A stretch of 64,000 bases of DNA from Terriglobia bacterium (lineage in GTDB: Bacteria > Acidobacteriota > Terriglobia > Terriglobales > Acidobacteriaceae): contig JAIQFT010000012.1 of assembly GCA_020073185.1 (NCBI GenBank), forward strand, positions 30,638 to 94,637, given 5' to 3'. Positions 1 to 10,879 of this stretch are shown in pieces. Position 1 is the first letter of the stretch. Every line of letters starts with the position of its first letter. Position numbers and translations under genes: made by a program. Under the pieces are notes generated by a model, which searched no databases, was not told where the DNA came from, and worked only from the letters and a program-made list of their open reading frames with translations.

Positions 1-1
1 C

Positions 2-406
2 GGCTTGGCGGTCGCCATCGCCGCCATCGCGGTCATGGTCGTTTCCGTGCACACCTGGAACACAACCTATGTGGCATCGAAGTACGACGGCGCGCTGCCC
101 GCCTTCGCCCGCCTCAGCCGCGAACCCGGCGTGTGCGGCGTTGGCCTGCGCGGATACTGGTTCTGGTCGGGCGGGTACACCTGGCTGCACCGCGACGTGC
201 CCATCGTTCCGGTCACCACCGCCACCGACGCGGCCCTCAGCCCGGCATTCAACGTGCTGGTCACCACCGATACGCTGCCGGCGCGTCCTGCCGCCTTCCA
301 ACTCGATCGCTGCTTCGGACAAGCCTGCCTCTACCGGCGCTCCGGTGGCTGCACGCCCGATCCCGCCCACGAAATCAACGCCGTCCTGCGCGCCACCGGG
401 CAATAA
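2..406 (+). CDS. C-terminal part of a membrane glycosyltransferase-like protein (partial)
   Basis: The reading frame is open from the left edge, so only the last ~134 residues are visible. It begins with a hydrophobic segment (VAIAAIAVMVVSVHTW) and continues as a soluble tail with the motif GYWFWSGGYTWLHRDVPI and several cysteines. That GGYTWLHRDVP pattern resembles the C-terminal tail of bacterial Alg9/GPI-mannosyltransferase-like (GT-C) proteins; this family call is recognition from memory, not proof. The catalytic N-terminal half lies outside the window. The next gene starts 86 bp downstream on the same strand. Confidence 0.5.
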   Translation, partial: GLAVAIAAIAVMVVSVHTWNTTYVASKYDGALPAFARLSREPGVCGVGLRGYWFWSGGYTWLHRDVPIVPVTTATDAALSPAFNVLVTTDTLPARPAAFQLDRCFGQACLYRRSGGCTPDPAHEINAVLRATGQ

Positions 407-491
407 TCGCTCTTGTTGCTCGCTACGCCGCATCATTTACCATGAAGTGCCTCGCTGAAAGCCGAGAGCTGATAGCTGACACCTTATTTTC

Positions 492-1853
492 ATGTCCTTC
501 GAGCTCTTCATCGCGTCGCGCTACCTGCGCGCCAAACGGCGCCAGGCCGTAATCGGCATCATCACCGGCATTTCCATCGCCGGCGTGATGGCGGGCGTGG
601 CCTCGCTCATTATTGCGCTCGCTATCAACAACGGCTTCCGCCAGGACCTGCAAAACCGGCTGCTCGGTTCGACCTCGCACATCCAACTGCTGCGCGTGGA
701 AAGCGACGGCATCCGCAACTGGCAATCGTTGTTGGAGCGGTTGAGCAAGGAACCGCACGTCGTTGCCGCCTCGCCCGCGATCTACGAACAGGTGCTGGTG
801 TCGCGCGGGGCGCGGGCGAAAGGCGCGATTCTGAAGGGCATCCTGCCGGAATACGAACGCAAGGTCAGCGACATGCTGAAGAACGTGACCGTGGGCTCGG
901 CGGCGCCGCTGGAACCGCAGCCTCCGTGCCCAGTCGTTCCAAACAGGAATGAAGTTGGAGTCGGCGCCGTCATTGACCGTATCGTTCCGCAGTCCGCAGC
1001 GGATTGCCAAAAACCGAGCACGGCCGGAACGGTGCCGGATGCGCTTAATCGCAGTGCATCGTTCCCGCCCGTCGTTCTCGGCAAGGACATGGCCGACGAC
1101 CTCGGCGCCAGCGTCGGCTCGGTAGTCATGGTCATCAGCCCGCAAGGCGAGCTTACGCCCTTCGGCCTGGTGCCCAAGTACGCGCGTTTCAAGGTGGTCG
1201 GAATCTTCAACTCCGGCTTCTACGATTACGACAGCTCCTGGGCGTTCATTCGCCTCGCCGACGCCCAGCAACTCTTCGGCCTCGGCGACCTGGTGTCGGT
1301 AATCGAGTTCAAGATCGCCGACATTTACCAAGCTGGCCAAGTCGGCACAGAGCTTCAGCACGCTGCCGGACCCGGCTTCATGGCTACCAACTGGATGGAG
1401 CAGAACCGCGCTCTGTTTCGCGCCCTGCGCCTGGAACGCGTGGTCACGTTCATCACTATCGGGCTCATCGTCTTCGTCGCCGCGCTCAACATCCTCATCT
1501 CGCTCATCATGATGGTAATGGAGAAAACGCGCGACATTGCCGTGCTGATATCGATGGGGGCGAAGAAACGGCAGGTGCGGCGCATATTCATTGCCCAAGG
1601 CGTGCTGATCGGGATTATCGGCACTGCGCTCGGGCTGGTGCTCGGATATGCGCTTTCCTGGGCCGGCGGTCACTACCACTTCATCTCGCTGTCGCCCGAG
1701 GTGTACTCGATTGATTACGTCCCCTTCGCCCCGCGCGCGATTGACGGCGTATGGGTGTCGCTGGTCGCCATCGGAGTCTCATTCGTCGCCACCATTTACC
1801 CCTCGTGGTCGGCGTCGTCCATACTCCCTGCCGAGGCGTTGCGTTATGAGTAG
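492..1853 (+). CDS. lolC: Lipoprotein-releasing ABC transporter permease (LolC/LolE type)
   Basis: A 453-residue inner-membrane permease that, with LolD, extracts lipoproteins from the inner membrane for transfer to LolA. It starts MSFELFIASRYLRAKRR, the usual LolC/E opening, followed by a first membrane helix (about 23-45), a large periplasmic MacB-like domain, and three C-terminal helices (about 310-440) of the FtsX domain ending in EALRYE. The ATPase gene follows on the same strand. Only one permease is present, so a homodimeric LolF-like arrangement is possible. Residues ~140-195 hold an insertion rich in Pro, Ser and Val that looks atypical for the family. No good ribosome binding site precedes the ATG. 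Confidence 0.9.
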   Translation: MSFELFIASRYLRAKRRQAVIGIITGISIAGVMAGVASLIIALAINNGFRQDLQNRLLGSTSHIQLLRVESDGIRNWQSLLERLSKEPHVVAASPAIYEQVLVSRGARAKGAILKGILPEYERKVSDMLKNVTVGSAAPLEPQPPCPVVPNRNEVGVGAVIDRIVPQSAADCQKPSTAGTVPDALNRSASFPPVVLGKDMADDLGASVGSVVMVISPQGELTPFGLVPKYARFKVVGIFNSGFYDYDSSWAFIRLADAQQLFGLGDLVSVIEFKIADIYQAGQVGTELQHAAGPGFMATNWMEQNRALFRALRLERVVTFITIGLIVFVAALNILISLIMMVMEKTRDIAVLISMGAKKRQVRRIFIAQGVLIGIIGTALGLVLGYALSWAGGHYHFISLSPEVYSIDYVPFAPRAIDGVWVSLVAIGVSFVATIYPSWSASSILPAEALRYE

Positions 1854-2013
1854 AAAGTGTTCGCCGGGGCGTACCCGGGATCAGCACCAACGTAACGGCC
1901 TGCGCGCGACCACCGCTTGCAGAGCTGTGTCATCATAGGATGCAGACCGGGTGGGGCTCCTCGGGCTCCGGGCAATGGGAACTTTGCACCGTAGGAGAAA
2001 GGGCCTGCATCCA

Positions 2014-2721
2014 ATGGACAAGTCCGAGATTCTGCGGGTCAATAACCTCAAAAAGGTGTTTCGCTCCGGCAGTTCGGACTTGGTGCTCTTTGACAATTTG
2101 TTCTTCCGGGTGCAGACGGGAGAGATGCTGGCCATCGTGGGACAGTCGGGGGCGGGTAAATCTACCCTATTGCACATTCTCGGAGCGCTTGATAGCGCTT
2201 CCGGAGGTGACGTATACTGCGCCCACGTAAAGCTGCAATCGCTCACCGGTGAAGCGGCAGCCGAGTTTCGCAACCGCGAGGTTGGATTTGTCTGGCAGTT
2301 TCATTATTTACTGCCGGAATTCAGTGCGCTAGACAACGTGGCCATGCCCCTGCTGGTCCGGGGCGTGAGAAGAAACGAAGCGGAAAAAGAAGCTGCAGCG
2401 TGGTTGCGCGAAGTGGGGTTAGAGGATCGCGCGCACCATCGTTCCGGCGAGCTTTCTGGGGGGGAGCAGCAACGAGTTGCCCTCGCCCGGGCTCTGGTCA
2501 CGAGGCCGAAATTGCTTTTGGCGGACGAACCCACGGGCGACCTCGATAACCGGACTGCTGAGGCGGTTTTTGATTTGATCGCCAGGCTACATCGCGACTA
2601 CGGTCTTACCTCTCTCATTGCCACCCACAACCTTGCGTTCGCGCGCCGTTGCAGCCGCGTCATGCGGCTGGAAGCGGGGCGGCTGGAGGAAGTTCCCCCG
2701 CAATCGTTGCCGGTGGCATGA
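2014..2721 (+). CDS. lolD: Lipoprotein-releasing ABC transporter ATP-binding protein LolD
   Basis: A 235-residue ABC ATPase energising the adjacent LolC/E permease. Visible motifs are Walker [11 protein letters not shown]-loop [14 protein letters not shown], signature [15 protein letters not shown], Walker [13 protein letters not shown] and the switch His in IATHN. Such a Q-loop followed by LLPEF is typical of LolD. The start chosen is the ATG giving [16 protein letters not shown]; the frame is open upstream to 1951, but that extension lacks family similarity. A GTAGGAGAAA sequence lies 14-23 bases before the chosen start, somewhat far. Confidence 0.93.
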   Translation: MDKSEILRVNNLKKVFRSGSSDLVLFDNLFFRVQTGEMLAIVGQSGAGKSTLLHILGALDSASGGDVYCAHVKLQSLTGEAAAEFRNREVGFVWQFHYLLPEFSALDNVAMPLLVRGVRRNEAEKEAAAWLREVGLEDRAHHRSGELSGGEQQRVALARALVTRPKLLLADEPTGDLDNRTAEAVFDLIARLHRDYGLTSLIATHNLAFARRCSRVMRLEAGRLEEVPPQSLPVA

Positions 2722-2843
2722 AGGGTTTTTGTTTTTGGGCCCCTGCAAGGACGAGTTCCGCTTCCGTGTACGGCGCCGCAAGACGCCCCGCTCGCAGGCG
2801 GTTGGATGGGGTGAGAGGGTCTGAGGTCTTTCGGAGATAACCC

Positions 2844-5288
<2,445 letters not shown>

Positions 5289-5316
5289 CTGTCAGACTGG
5301 CGGCTCTCAACTATCA

Positions 5317-5347
5317 GCCACCGGGCGACCGGTGGCCGATTTTTCTT
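5317..5347 (+). terminator. Intrinsic terminator of clpC
   Basis: An 8-bp perfect stem GCCACCGG / CCGGTGGC with a GCGA loop, followed by CGATTTTTCTTT. It lies 28 bp after the clpC stop. The remaining ~160 bp up to the AraC gene show no convincing gene. Confidence 0.85.
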
Positions 5348-5505
5348 TGATGGACAGTTGGTGGCGCTCGCCCTGTTAGTTGTGAGAAGGCGATCTATCC
5401 CCAGCTATCAGACTGGGTGTCGAGAGAAATGCTTTTTATTGCCAAGTATCGAAAGCGGGCAGTTGCTCGTGATATGGGAAAGAGGTTTATGGTTAAGCTG
5501 GGCTG

Positions 5506-6468
5506 CTAGCTAGCGATTCTCGCCTCGTTCCTGTAGCGCGCAGGAGGGTTGCCGAACTGGCGCTTGAAAGCGCGGTTAAAAGCCGGTTCCGAATCGTAGC
5601 CTACTTCGGATGCAATCTGGGCTACGCTGTAGCTCGTTGAACAAAGCATCTGCGCGCCCAGTTGCAGCCGCCAGCGCGTGAGATATGCAACCGGCGGTTC
5701 CCCGAGATACTGCCGAAACCGTTCCGCCAGCACGGATCGTGAGAGACCTGCTTCATTGGCGAGCTCCGCGATTGTCCACGGCGCCGCCGGCCGGCGATGC
5801 ATCAAGGCGAGTACCTTCCCGACTTCCGGATCTCGCGCTCCTGCCAGCCACCCGGTTTGCCGCTCCGGCAGTTGAACGACGTAGCGCCGTAAGGTTTCCA
5901 CGAACAATGTCTCGCAGAGCTTCGCTAGAACAGCCCCACCTCCCGCGCCTGTCACGCTTGCGGCCGCGATGGAGTAGCGAATGGAGTTCTCCAGCCATTG
6001 CCCGGACTCGTCTTCGCGAATGTTCACCTTGAACACCGGGGGCAGTCCCGCCAGGAAGACCTTGCTGAGTCGTGGCTCGCAGACCATGAAGCCGCACACC
6101 AGCCGGGTAACCTCGCCTCCGCCGCCGATCCGCGAGAGCTTCAGGCGCTCGGAAAAAATCCGCTGCAGCTCGTCCTCGCTGTCCACGGTACGTAGCGCAT
6201 GGCCGCTCTCTAAATAGTGCGTGTCGCCATGCGGGAAGATCACGATATCCCCGGCACTGAGCGCGACGCGCTTGTCCTCCAGTTGGGCGTAGGCCTTGCC
6301 TTCAATCAGCAGGTGGTAAACGATGACGTGCCCGTCGGGGTGGTTGATATAAGGCGCCAGCTTGCAGGATTGCGGCGATCGAATCCTCCACGGCGCCGAG
6401 AACTCCGCGTTGAAGAAAAACGCGCTCTCCAGCTTTACGACTTTCAGCACTTCCGAAAGGACGTCCAT
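5506..6468 (-). CDS. AraC family transcriptional regulator with cupin sensor domain
   Basis: About 320 residues. The N-terminal ~190 residues form a cupin-type sensor domain (SAPWRIRSP, then HVIVYHLLIEGKAYAQ, and GDIVIFPHGDTHYL). The C-terminal ~100 residues contain two HTH motifs of the AraC/XylS class (WTIAELANEAGLSRSVLAERF and YSVAQIASEVGYDSEPAFNRAFKRQFGNPPARYR). Family members usually bind the promoter of a neighbouring gene; the divergently transcribed methyltransferase gene begins 198 bp away. The start was set at MDVLSEVLKVV, where cupin homology begins; the frame is open 16 codons further upstream. Confidence 0.88.
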   Translation of the reverse strand: MDVLSEVLKVVKLESAFFFNAEFSAPWRIRSPQSCKLAPYINHPDGHVIVYHLLIEGKAYAQLEDKRVALSAGDIVIFPHGDTHYLESGHALRTVDSEDELQRIFSERLKLSRIGGGGEVTRLVCGFMVCEPRLSKVFLAGLPPVFKVNIREDESGQWLENSIRYSIAAASVTGAGGGAVLAKLCETLFVETLRRYVVQLPERQTGWLAGARDPEVGKVLALMHRRPAAPWTIAELANEAGLSRSVLAERFRQYLGEPPVAYLTRWRLQLGAQMLCSTSYSVAQIASEVGYDSEPAFNRAFKRQFGNPPARYRNEARIAS

Positions 6469-6666
6469 AATCGCCGCCAACAGACTCTCAGCAAACCCTG
6501 CCGGACGAATGGGCAAGCTCTCTTCGTCTTACTGATGCCCAGACAAGAATCTAAGACTCACAATCAAGCGCCCCCCGCGACTTCTGCCCCATAGTCCAAT
6601 CCAACAATGCAGCGAGCTGTAATCCCCTTAGCAGCCGCTGCCGTGCTTTAGAAATGAGGATGGCCC

Positions 6667-7440
6667 ATGATGAAACGACTATTAGCCTTTGTCTACGGGG
6701 TGGCGTGCTACCTCGTTTTTCTCGCGACCTTCGTTTACGCGATCGGGTTTATCGGCAACTTGTACGTGCCGAATTCGCTCGACTCGGCCGCCGTGACGCC
6801 CCTGGGACGGGCGCTGATCATCAACTCCGCGCTGCTGATGCTGTTCGCGCTGCAACACAGCATCATGGCGCGGAAGTGGTTCAAGGATGCGTGGACGCGG
6901 ATCGTGCCGCCGCCGGTGGAGCGCAGCACCTACGTGCTCTTCAGCAGCCTGGCGTTGATGCTGATGTTCGCATTCTGGCAGCCCATGGGAATCGTGCTGT
7001 GGAAGGTGAGCTCGCCTGTGCTCAGCAGCCTGATTACCGGCATCTTCGCGCTGGGTTGGGGTTTGGTGTTCGTCTCTACGTTGCTCATCAACCATTTCGA
7101 CCTGTTCGGGGTGCGCCAGGTGTGGCTGTATCTGCAGAAGCGGCCGTACACCCAACTGGTGTTTCGGACGCCGCTTTTCTACCGATATATCCGGCATCCG
7201 CTTTACCTGGGTTGGCTGATGGTGTTCTGGGCAACACCGACGATGACGGCAGCGCACCTGCTGTTCGCGGTGGCGACCACGGGGTACATCCTGGTGGCGA
7301 TTCAGTTCGAGGAGCGCGACCTGATCCGGATCCACGGCGCCCGCTACGAACAATATCGCCTCGAGGTGCCGATGATCCTGCCGGTCGGGGGCGCGCGCGT
7401 GGCGCCGACGCGGCGAGCAGACGCCGCCTATGGCGATTAA
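6667..7440 (+). CDS. mddA: Methanethiol S-methyltransferase-like integral membrane protein (MddA/NnrU type)
   Basis: A 257-residue protein with about six hydrophobic helices. The motifs NSALLMLFALQHSIMARKWFK, VPPPVERSTYVL, YRYIRHPLYLGWLMVFWATP and RDLIRIHGARYEQYR are those of the isoprenylcysteine methyltransferase-like/NnrU superfamily. The family includes MddA, which methylates methanethiol to dimethyl sulfide. RHPLY...GARYEQY corresponds to the SAM-binding C-terminal region. The substrate is inferred from family membership only. Divergent from the AraC regulator, which may control it. Confidence 0.72.
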   Translation: MMKRLLAFVYGVACYLVFLATFVYAIGFIGNLYVPNSLDSAAVTPLGRALIINSALLMLFALQHSIMARKWFKDAWTRIVPPPVERSTYVLFSSLALMLMFAFWQPMGIVLWKVSSPVLSSLITGIFALGWGLVFVSTLLINHFDLFGVRQVWLYLQKRPYTQLVFRTPLFYRYIRHPLYLGWLMVFWATPTMTAAHLLFAVATTGYILVAIQFEERDLIRIHGARYEQYRLEVPMILPVGGARVAPTRRADAAYGD

Positions 7441-7448
7441 CGACTAAG

Positions 7449-7566
7449 GAGGGTCTGATCAACTCCGGTTCTTGAAGGGGACGGCCTTCAGGCCGCCCGT
7501 AAATGCCGCAGAAATAGCACGGCTTTAGCCGCTGAGGGACTGACGACGTGCTTGATCAGAGTTTCC
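7449..7566. repeat. 118-bp palindromic interspersed repeat, copy 1
   Basis: Nearly identical to 52349-52466 (3 substitutions in 118 bp, same orientation relative to the window). The outer ends carry TCTGATCAA in inverted orientation (starting at 7454 and ending near 7559). Inside lie a palindrome CGGCCTTCAGGCCG and a second hairpin GGCTTTAGCC. It immediately follows the methyltransferase stop, so it may also terminate transcription. The 317-bp gap up to the glutaredoxin gene contains no other gene. Confidence 0.85.
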
Positions 7567-7697
7567 ACTAAGAACCCTCGGGGCTATGCATTGCGCTGAG
7601 GGCCTCTTTCCGTTCGGTAGGATTATTGTGTCTTCTGAGGGCTTCAATCGAAATGCCCAGCGTGTCGCCGGCGGAATCTTGGGTCCCAGCGCCGCAC

Positions 7698-7743
7698 TGC
7701 GGAATTGCCGAATTGTGTTGAACGACAATTCCGCAGTTCCGCA
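7698..7743. repeat. Long hairpin made of GCGGAATT-like units (terminator-like)
   Basis: A 19-bp stem with two mismatches (TGCGGAATTGCCGAATTGT paired with ACAATTCCGCAGTTCCGCA) around an 8-base loop. It is 15 bp beyond the stop of the minus-strand glutaredoxin gene. Its arms are short imperfect direct repeats, like many other intergenic hairpins in this window. Confidence 0.75.
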
Positions 7744-7757
7744 TTTCCGCAATGTAA

Positions 7758-8033
7758 TCAGTCGTTGGCGGCGGCGGGATCGTCGTCGATGCCGAGCAGT
7801 TGGCTCATTTCCTCGTAGAGGAAACCTTCGCCGGCACGGTAGGGCTGGACCCAGGTGCCGTTGATGACGAACTGCGGGATGGAGCGTTGGCCGGTGCGGG
7901 CGAGGATCTCCTGCGCCGCGCCGGGCGTCTCTTCGATATCAATTTCTTTGTACGGGATGTTGTGCTTGGCAAGAAATCGTTTGGCAATGCGGCAGTCTGG
8001 GCACCAACTGGATGAGTAAACGATGAGTTCCAT
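7758..8033 (-). CDS. Glutaredoxin-like thiol-disulfide oxidoreductase
   Basis: A 91-residue cytoplasmic thioredoxin-fold protein. The dithiol active site is CPDC (within YSSSWCPDCRIAKRFL), with the cis-Pro region RSIPQFVINGTWVQPYRAGEGF. CPDC rather than CPYC is common in YruB/NrdH-like glutaredoxins. No ribonucleotide reductase is adjacent, so the partner is unknown. An AGAAGAA stretch precedes the ATG. Confidence 0.9.
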   Translation of the reverse strand: MELIVYSSSWCPDCRIAKRFLAKHNIPYKEIDIEETPGAAQEILARTGQRSIPQFVINGTWVQPYRAGEGFLYEEMSQLLGIDDDPAAAND

Positions 8034-8153
8034 TTCTTCTATAAGTCCTCACATGCTGGGAGGACGGGCCTTAGCCCGCTCTCCTAGGTAGATGATCCAG
8101 GGCGGGATCGGACGCAGAAAAACGCAACCCGCAAGGTACGTTTCTGCCCGTTC

Positions 8154-10037
8154 TTATCTTCGCGAGAGGCGCCCAATCCAGCCGGGCTCGCGGACGTATT
8201 CTTCCTGCAGGCGCTTGAGACGGGCGGCCATGATCCCGGAGCGGCCAAGATAGCCGATGATCTGGGTTGAGTCCTTGCGGCTGACTACCGGCAGGCGTCC
8301 TACGTTGTGGTGCAGCATCTTCTCCGCCGCGCTGGACAGCAGTTCATCCGGATACGTCACGATCAGGCTTTTACTGCCGGCCTCGCGGACGGTCATCGCG
8401 CCGGCGGGATCCTGCTCCAGCGCCCGCATAATGTCACCCCGCGTGACGATGCCGGTCAACCGGGCCGTACCGTCCACCAGCGGCCACGCCGCGTGATTCA
8501 CCAGGTGGGGATCGTGCGACGCCAGCCGCTGCGCCAGGTCGCCGACCGTCGTGGTCCCAGGAATGGTGGAGACATCGCTGGACATGGTTTCCGAAACCTG
8601 CACCTGCTGCAGCACGTCCGGCTCGTAATCCTGGTGGATGTGCAGGCCGCGGCGCGCCAGCTTCTCCGTCATGATCGAGGTCGAGGTGAAGAACATGGCA
8701 ATGCCGTCGGCGATGACGCACACCAGCATCAGCGGCAGCACGGCATTGTAGTCGCGGGTAATTTCGAAGGCGAAGATGATGAAGGTGAACGTCGCCCGCG
8801 ACGCTGCCCCGAACACCGCGCCCATGGCGACCAGCGCGAATGCGCCCGGCGCAAGGTGCGTGCCCAAACCGTAGTTCAGCCCCATGGCGAACGCGCCGCC
8901 CATGGCCGCGCTGGACATGAACATCGGCGCCAGCAAGCCGCCCGAAGTACCGGACCCGAGCGAAATCACCAGCGCCAGCGCCTTGAACACCATGACGAGG
9001 AGGAGCAATTTCAGCGCGAGCTGGTTGTTCAGAATGGCGGTAATGGTGTCGTAGCCGACGCCGAGCACGCGCGGCACGAAGTAGCCGATGATGCCCAGCC
9101 CGAACGCGCCGATCGCCGGCCACCACATCTTGTCCAGCGGGAGCTTGTCGAACTGATCTTCCACCCAGTAAAGCAATTTGCTGAACCCGACGGCGGCCAG
9201 GCCGCACAGCAGCCCGAGCAGCACGTACCAGGGCAGCGCCGTGGGCACGCCGAAATCTACCGCCGAGACCTTGAACATCTGCCCAGGACCCATCAGCTCG
9301 ATGTGCACGCTGGTGGCAATGGTCGAGGCGATGACCAGCGGGATAAACGAGCGCGACTTGAATTCGAACAGCAGCAGCTCGATCGCCAATACCACGGCGG
9401 CGATGGGCGTGTTGAAGGTCGCCGCCATGCCGGCTCCGGCGCCGCAGGCGAGCAGCACTTTGCGCTCGGCGGCCGTCATGTGAAAGAGCTGGCCGACCAG
9501 CGAGCCGACCGAGCCCCCAGTCTGGATGATCGGACCTTCCGCGCCGAACGGGCCGCCCGTGCCGATGGCGATGGCGGCGGAGATCGGCTTCAGAATCGCG
9601 ACCTTGGGCTCGATCTTGCTGCGGCTGATCAGCACGGCTTCCATCGCTTCGGGAATTCCGTGGCCGCGGATCTTGGGCGAACCGTACTTCGCCATCACCC
9701 CCACGATCACGCCGCCGACGACTGGTATGACGATGATCCACAGGCCCAGGGTGGTCGCCCCGGGGCTGCGAAAGCGGAACGAGAGCTGGTGGTAGAACGC
9801 CAGGTTAGTGAACAGCCCGATGAGGTTGTAGAGCGCGTAGGCGATCAAGCCGGCGCCGGCGCCGATGGCGGCCGCCAGGAATGACACCAGCAGCATGCGG
9901 AACTTGACCGCCGTAGGAACGGGGCCTTCGACCAGACCGGCTACGCTGGCGGCGCGCGCGGGAGAACCGTTGTCGTTGGGCTGGGGAAATGGAAGCGTAG
10001 GGTCCGGCCCGGGAGAGCCGTCGATGGGTCCGGTCAT
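8154..10037 (-). CDS. CLC family chloride/anion channel or antiporter with tandem CBS domains
   Basis: A 627-residue membrane protein. The N-terminal ~450 residues are the CLC core: GHGIPE (about 125-130), GTGGPFGAEGPII with the gating Glu near 167, GSGTSGGLLAPMFM, and repeated amphipathic helices. The last ~170 residues hold two CBS motifs (MSSDVSTIPGTTTVGDLAQ and MTVREAGSKSLIVTYPDEL), which bind adenine nucleotides in relatives. The usual selectivity-filter serine (GSGIP) is His here, so the transported anion is uncertain. It lies 15 bp downstream of a MarR-type gene on the same strand, so the pair is probably cotranscribed. Confidence 0.92.
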   Translation of the reverse strand: MTGPIDGSPGPDPTLPFPQPNDNGSPARAASVAGLVEGPVPTAVKFRMLLVSFLAAAIGAGAGLIAYALYNLIGLFTNLAFYHQLSFRFRSPGATTLGLWIIVIPVVGGVIVGVMAKYGSPKIRGHGIPEAMEAVLISRSKIEPKVAILKPISAAIAIGTGGPFGAEGPIIQTGGSVGSLVGQLFHMTAAERKVLLACGAGAGMAATFNTPIAAVVLAIELLLFEFKSRSFIPLVIASTIATSVHIELMGPGQMFKVSAVDFGVPTALPWYVLLGLLCGLAAVGFSKLLYWVEDQFDKLPLDKMWWPAIGAFGLGIIGYFVPRVLGVGYDTITAILNNQLALKLLLLVMVFKALALVISLGSGTSGGLLAPMFMSSAAMGGAFAMGLNYGLGTHLAPGAFALVAMGAVFGAASRATFTFIIFAFEITRDYNAVLPLMLVCVIADGIAMFFTSTSIMTEKLARRGLHIHQDYEPDVLQQVQVSETMSSDVSTIPGTTTVGDLAQRLASHDPHLVNHAAWPLVDGTARLTGIVTRGDIMRALEQDPAGAMTVREAGSKSLIVTYPDELLSSAAEKMLHHNVGRLPVVSRKDSTQIIGYLGRSGIMAARLKRLQEEYVREPGWIGRLSRR

Positions 10038-10052
10038 CCTTGTATGTTCACC

Positions 10053-10520
10053 TCAACTGCGGTTTGCTTTGCTCCTGCCGGGTCGCGACCCGTTATCTGC
10101 CTGCGTGTCGCGTACCACTCTCTTGAGCGCGGCGACCAGGTCGGGCGCCATCTCGCGCAATTCCTCCCGGTGACGCAGCGCCATCTCCTGCAGCAGCTTG
10201 TCGCCGCGGGGTGTGAGCTCAAGCAAGACCTCGCGGCGGTCCGCCTCGCTGCGGCGGCGCCTGATAAGTCCGCGCCGCGCCAGCCGGTCCACCAGCTCCA
10301 CCGTGCTGTGATGCTGGATCTGGAGCCGCTCGGCGATCTCGCCGACGCGGTGGCGGACGCTGTCGGGTATGCCTTTGAGCGCCAGCATGAGCTGGTACTG
10401 CTGCGGCTCGAGGCCGCCGGCACGCGCCGTCTCTTCGCTGAAACGGAGGAACCGGCGGATCTGGTAACGAAACTCCGCCAACGCCTTGTAGTTCGGTTGG
10501 AAGTTGCCGCGCGGGCTCAT
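10053..10520 (-). CDS. MarR family transcriptional regulator
   Basis: A 155-residue winged-helix regulator. FRYQIRRFLRFSEETARAGGLEPQQYQLMLAL is the dimerisation/first-helix region. VGEIAERLQIQHHSTVELVDRLARRGLIRRRRSEADRREVLLELTPRG is the HTH plus wing, with the typical D-R-R signature. The start was set at MSPRGNFQPNY because AAAGGTGAGCTT precedes it with good spacing; the frame stays open far upstream, but that part is unlikely to be translated. It sits directly before the CLC gene and probably autoregulates the pair. Confidence 0.88.
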   Translation of the reverse strand: MSPRGNFQPNYKALAEFRYQIRRFLRFSEETARAGGLEPQQYQLMLALKGIPDSVRHRVGEIAERLQIQHHSTVELVDRLARRGLIRRRRSEADRREVLLELTPRGDKLLQEMALRHREELREMAPDLVAALKRVVRDTQADNGSRPGRSKANRS

Positions 10521-10879
10521 AAGCTCACCTTTCATCGTAACACGATATGATTTCAGATTTCGAGCGCCGGCCGCCCGATGGCCTCGATCCGTACCTGACC
10601 GGCGCAAAGCAAGCGCCAGAGGGCACATTTCGACATCGTAACCCGGGCCGTCGGAATGTGGCAAAGACCGAGCGCACCGCCCACGCCGGCGGGCCGCGAA
10701 GCCGCAAAATCTTAGCGCAAGTTGCGGGAAATTCAATCTCTTTACGATGTAATGGTCACCACCACTTTCGTGCACCTGCCCGAGGGCGAGTAAGTCCGGT
10801 CATACAGAACTAGGTCGCGCGGCCTGCTCCATTTAGAATGACGGGTTCGGCCATGCAGGCTGACCCCACAGGAGGCTGC

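Noticed and set aside
5429..5509. A 26-codon basic ORF (MLFIAKYRKRAVARD start) after clpC
   Set aside because: No homology, no neighbouring context and only a weak GAGAGAA before the ATG; coding is not supported.
8307..9884. A 525-codon plus-strand ORF opposite the CLC gene
   Set aside because: It is antisense to a clearly identified CLC protein, is dominated by Arg, Asp, His and Gln from GC-biased shadow coding, and matches no fold.
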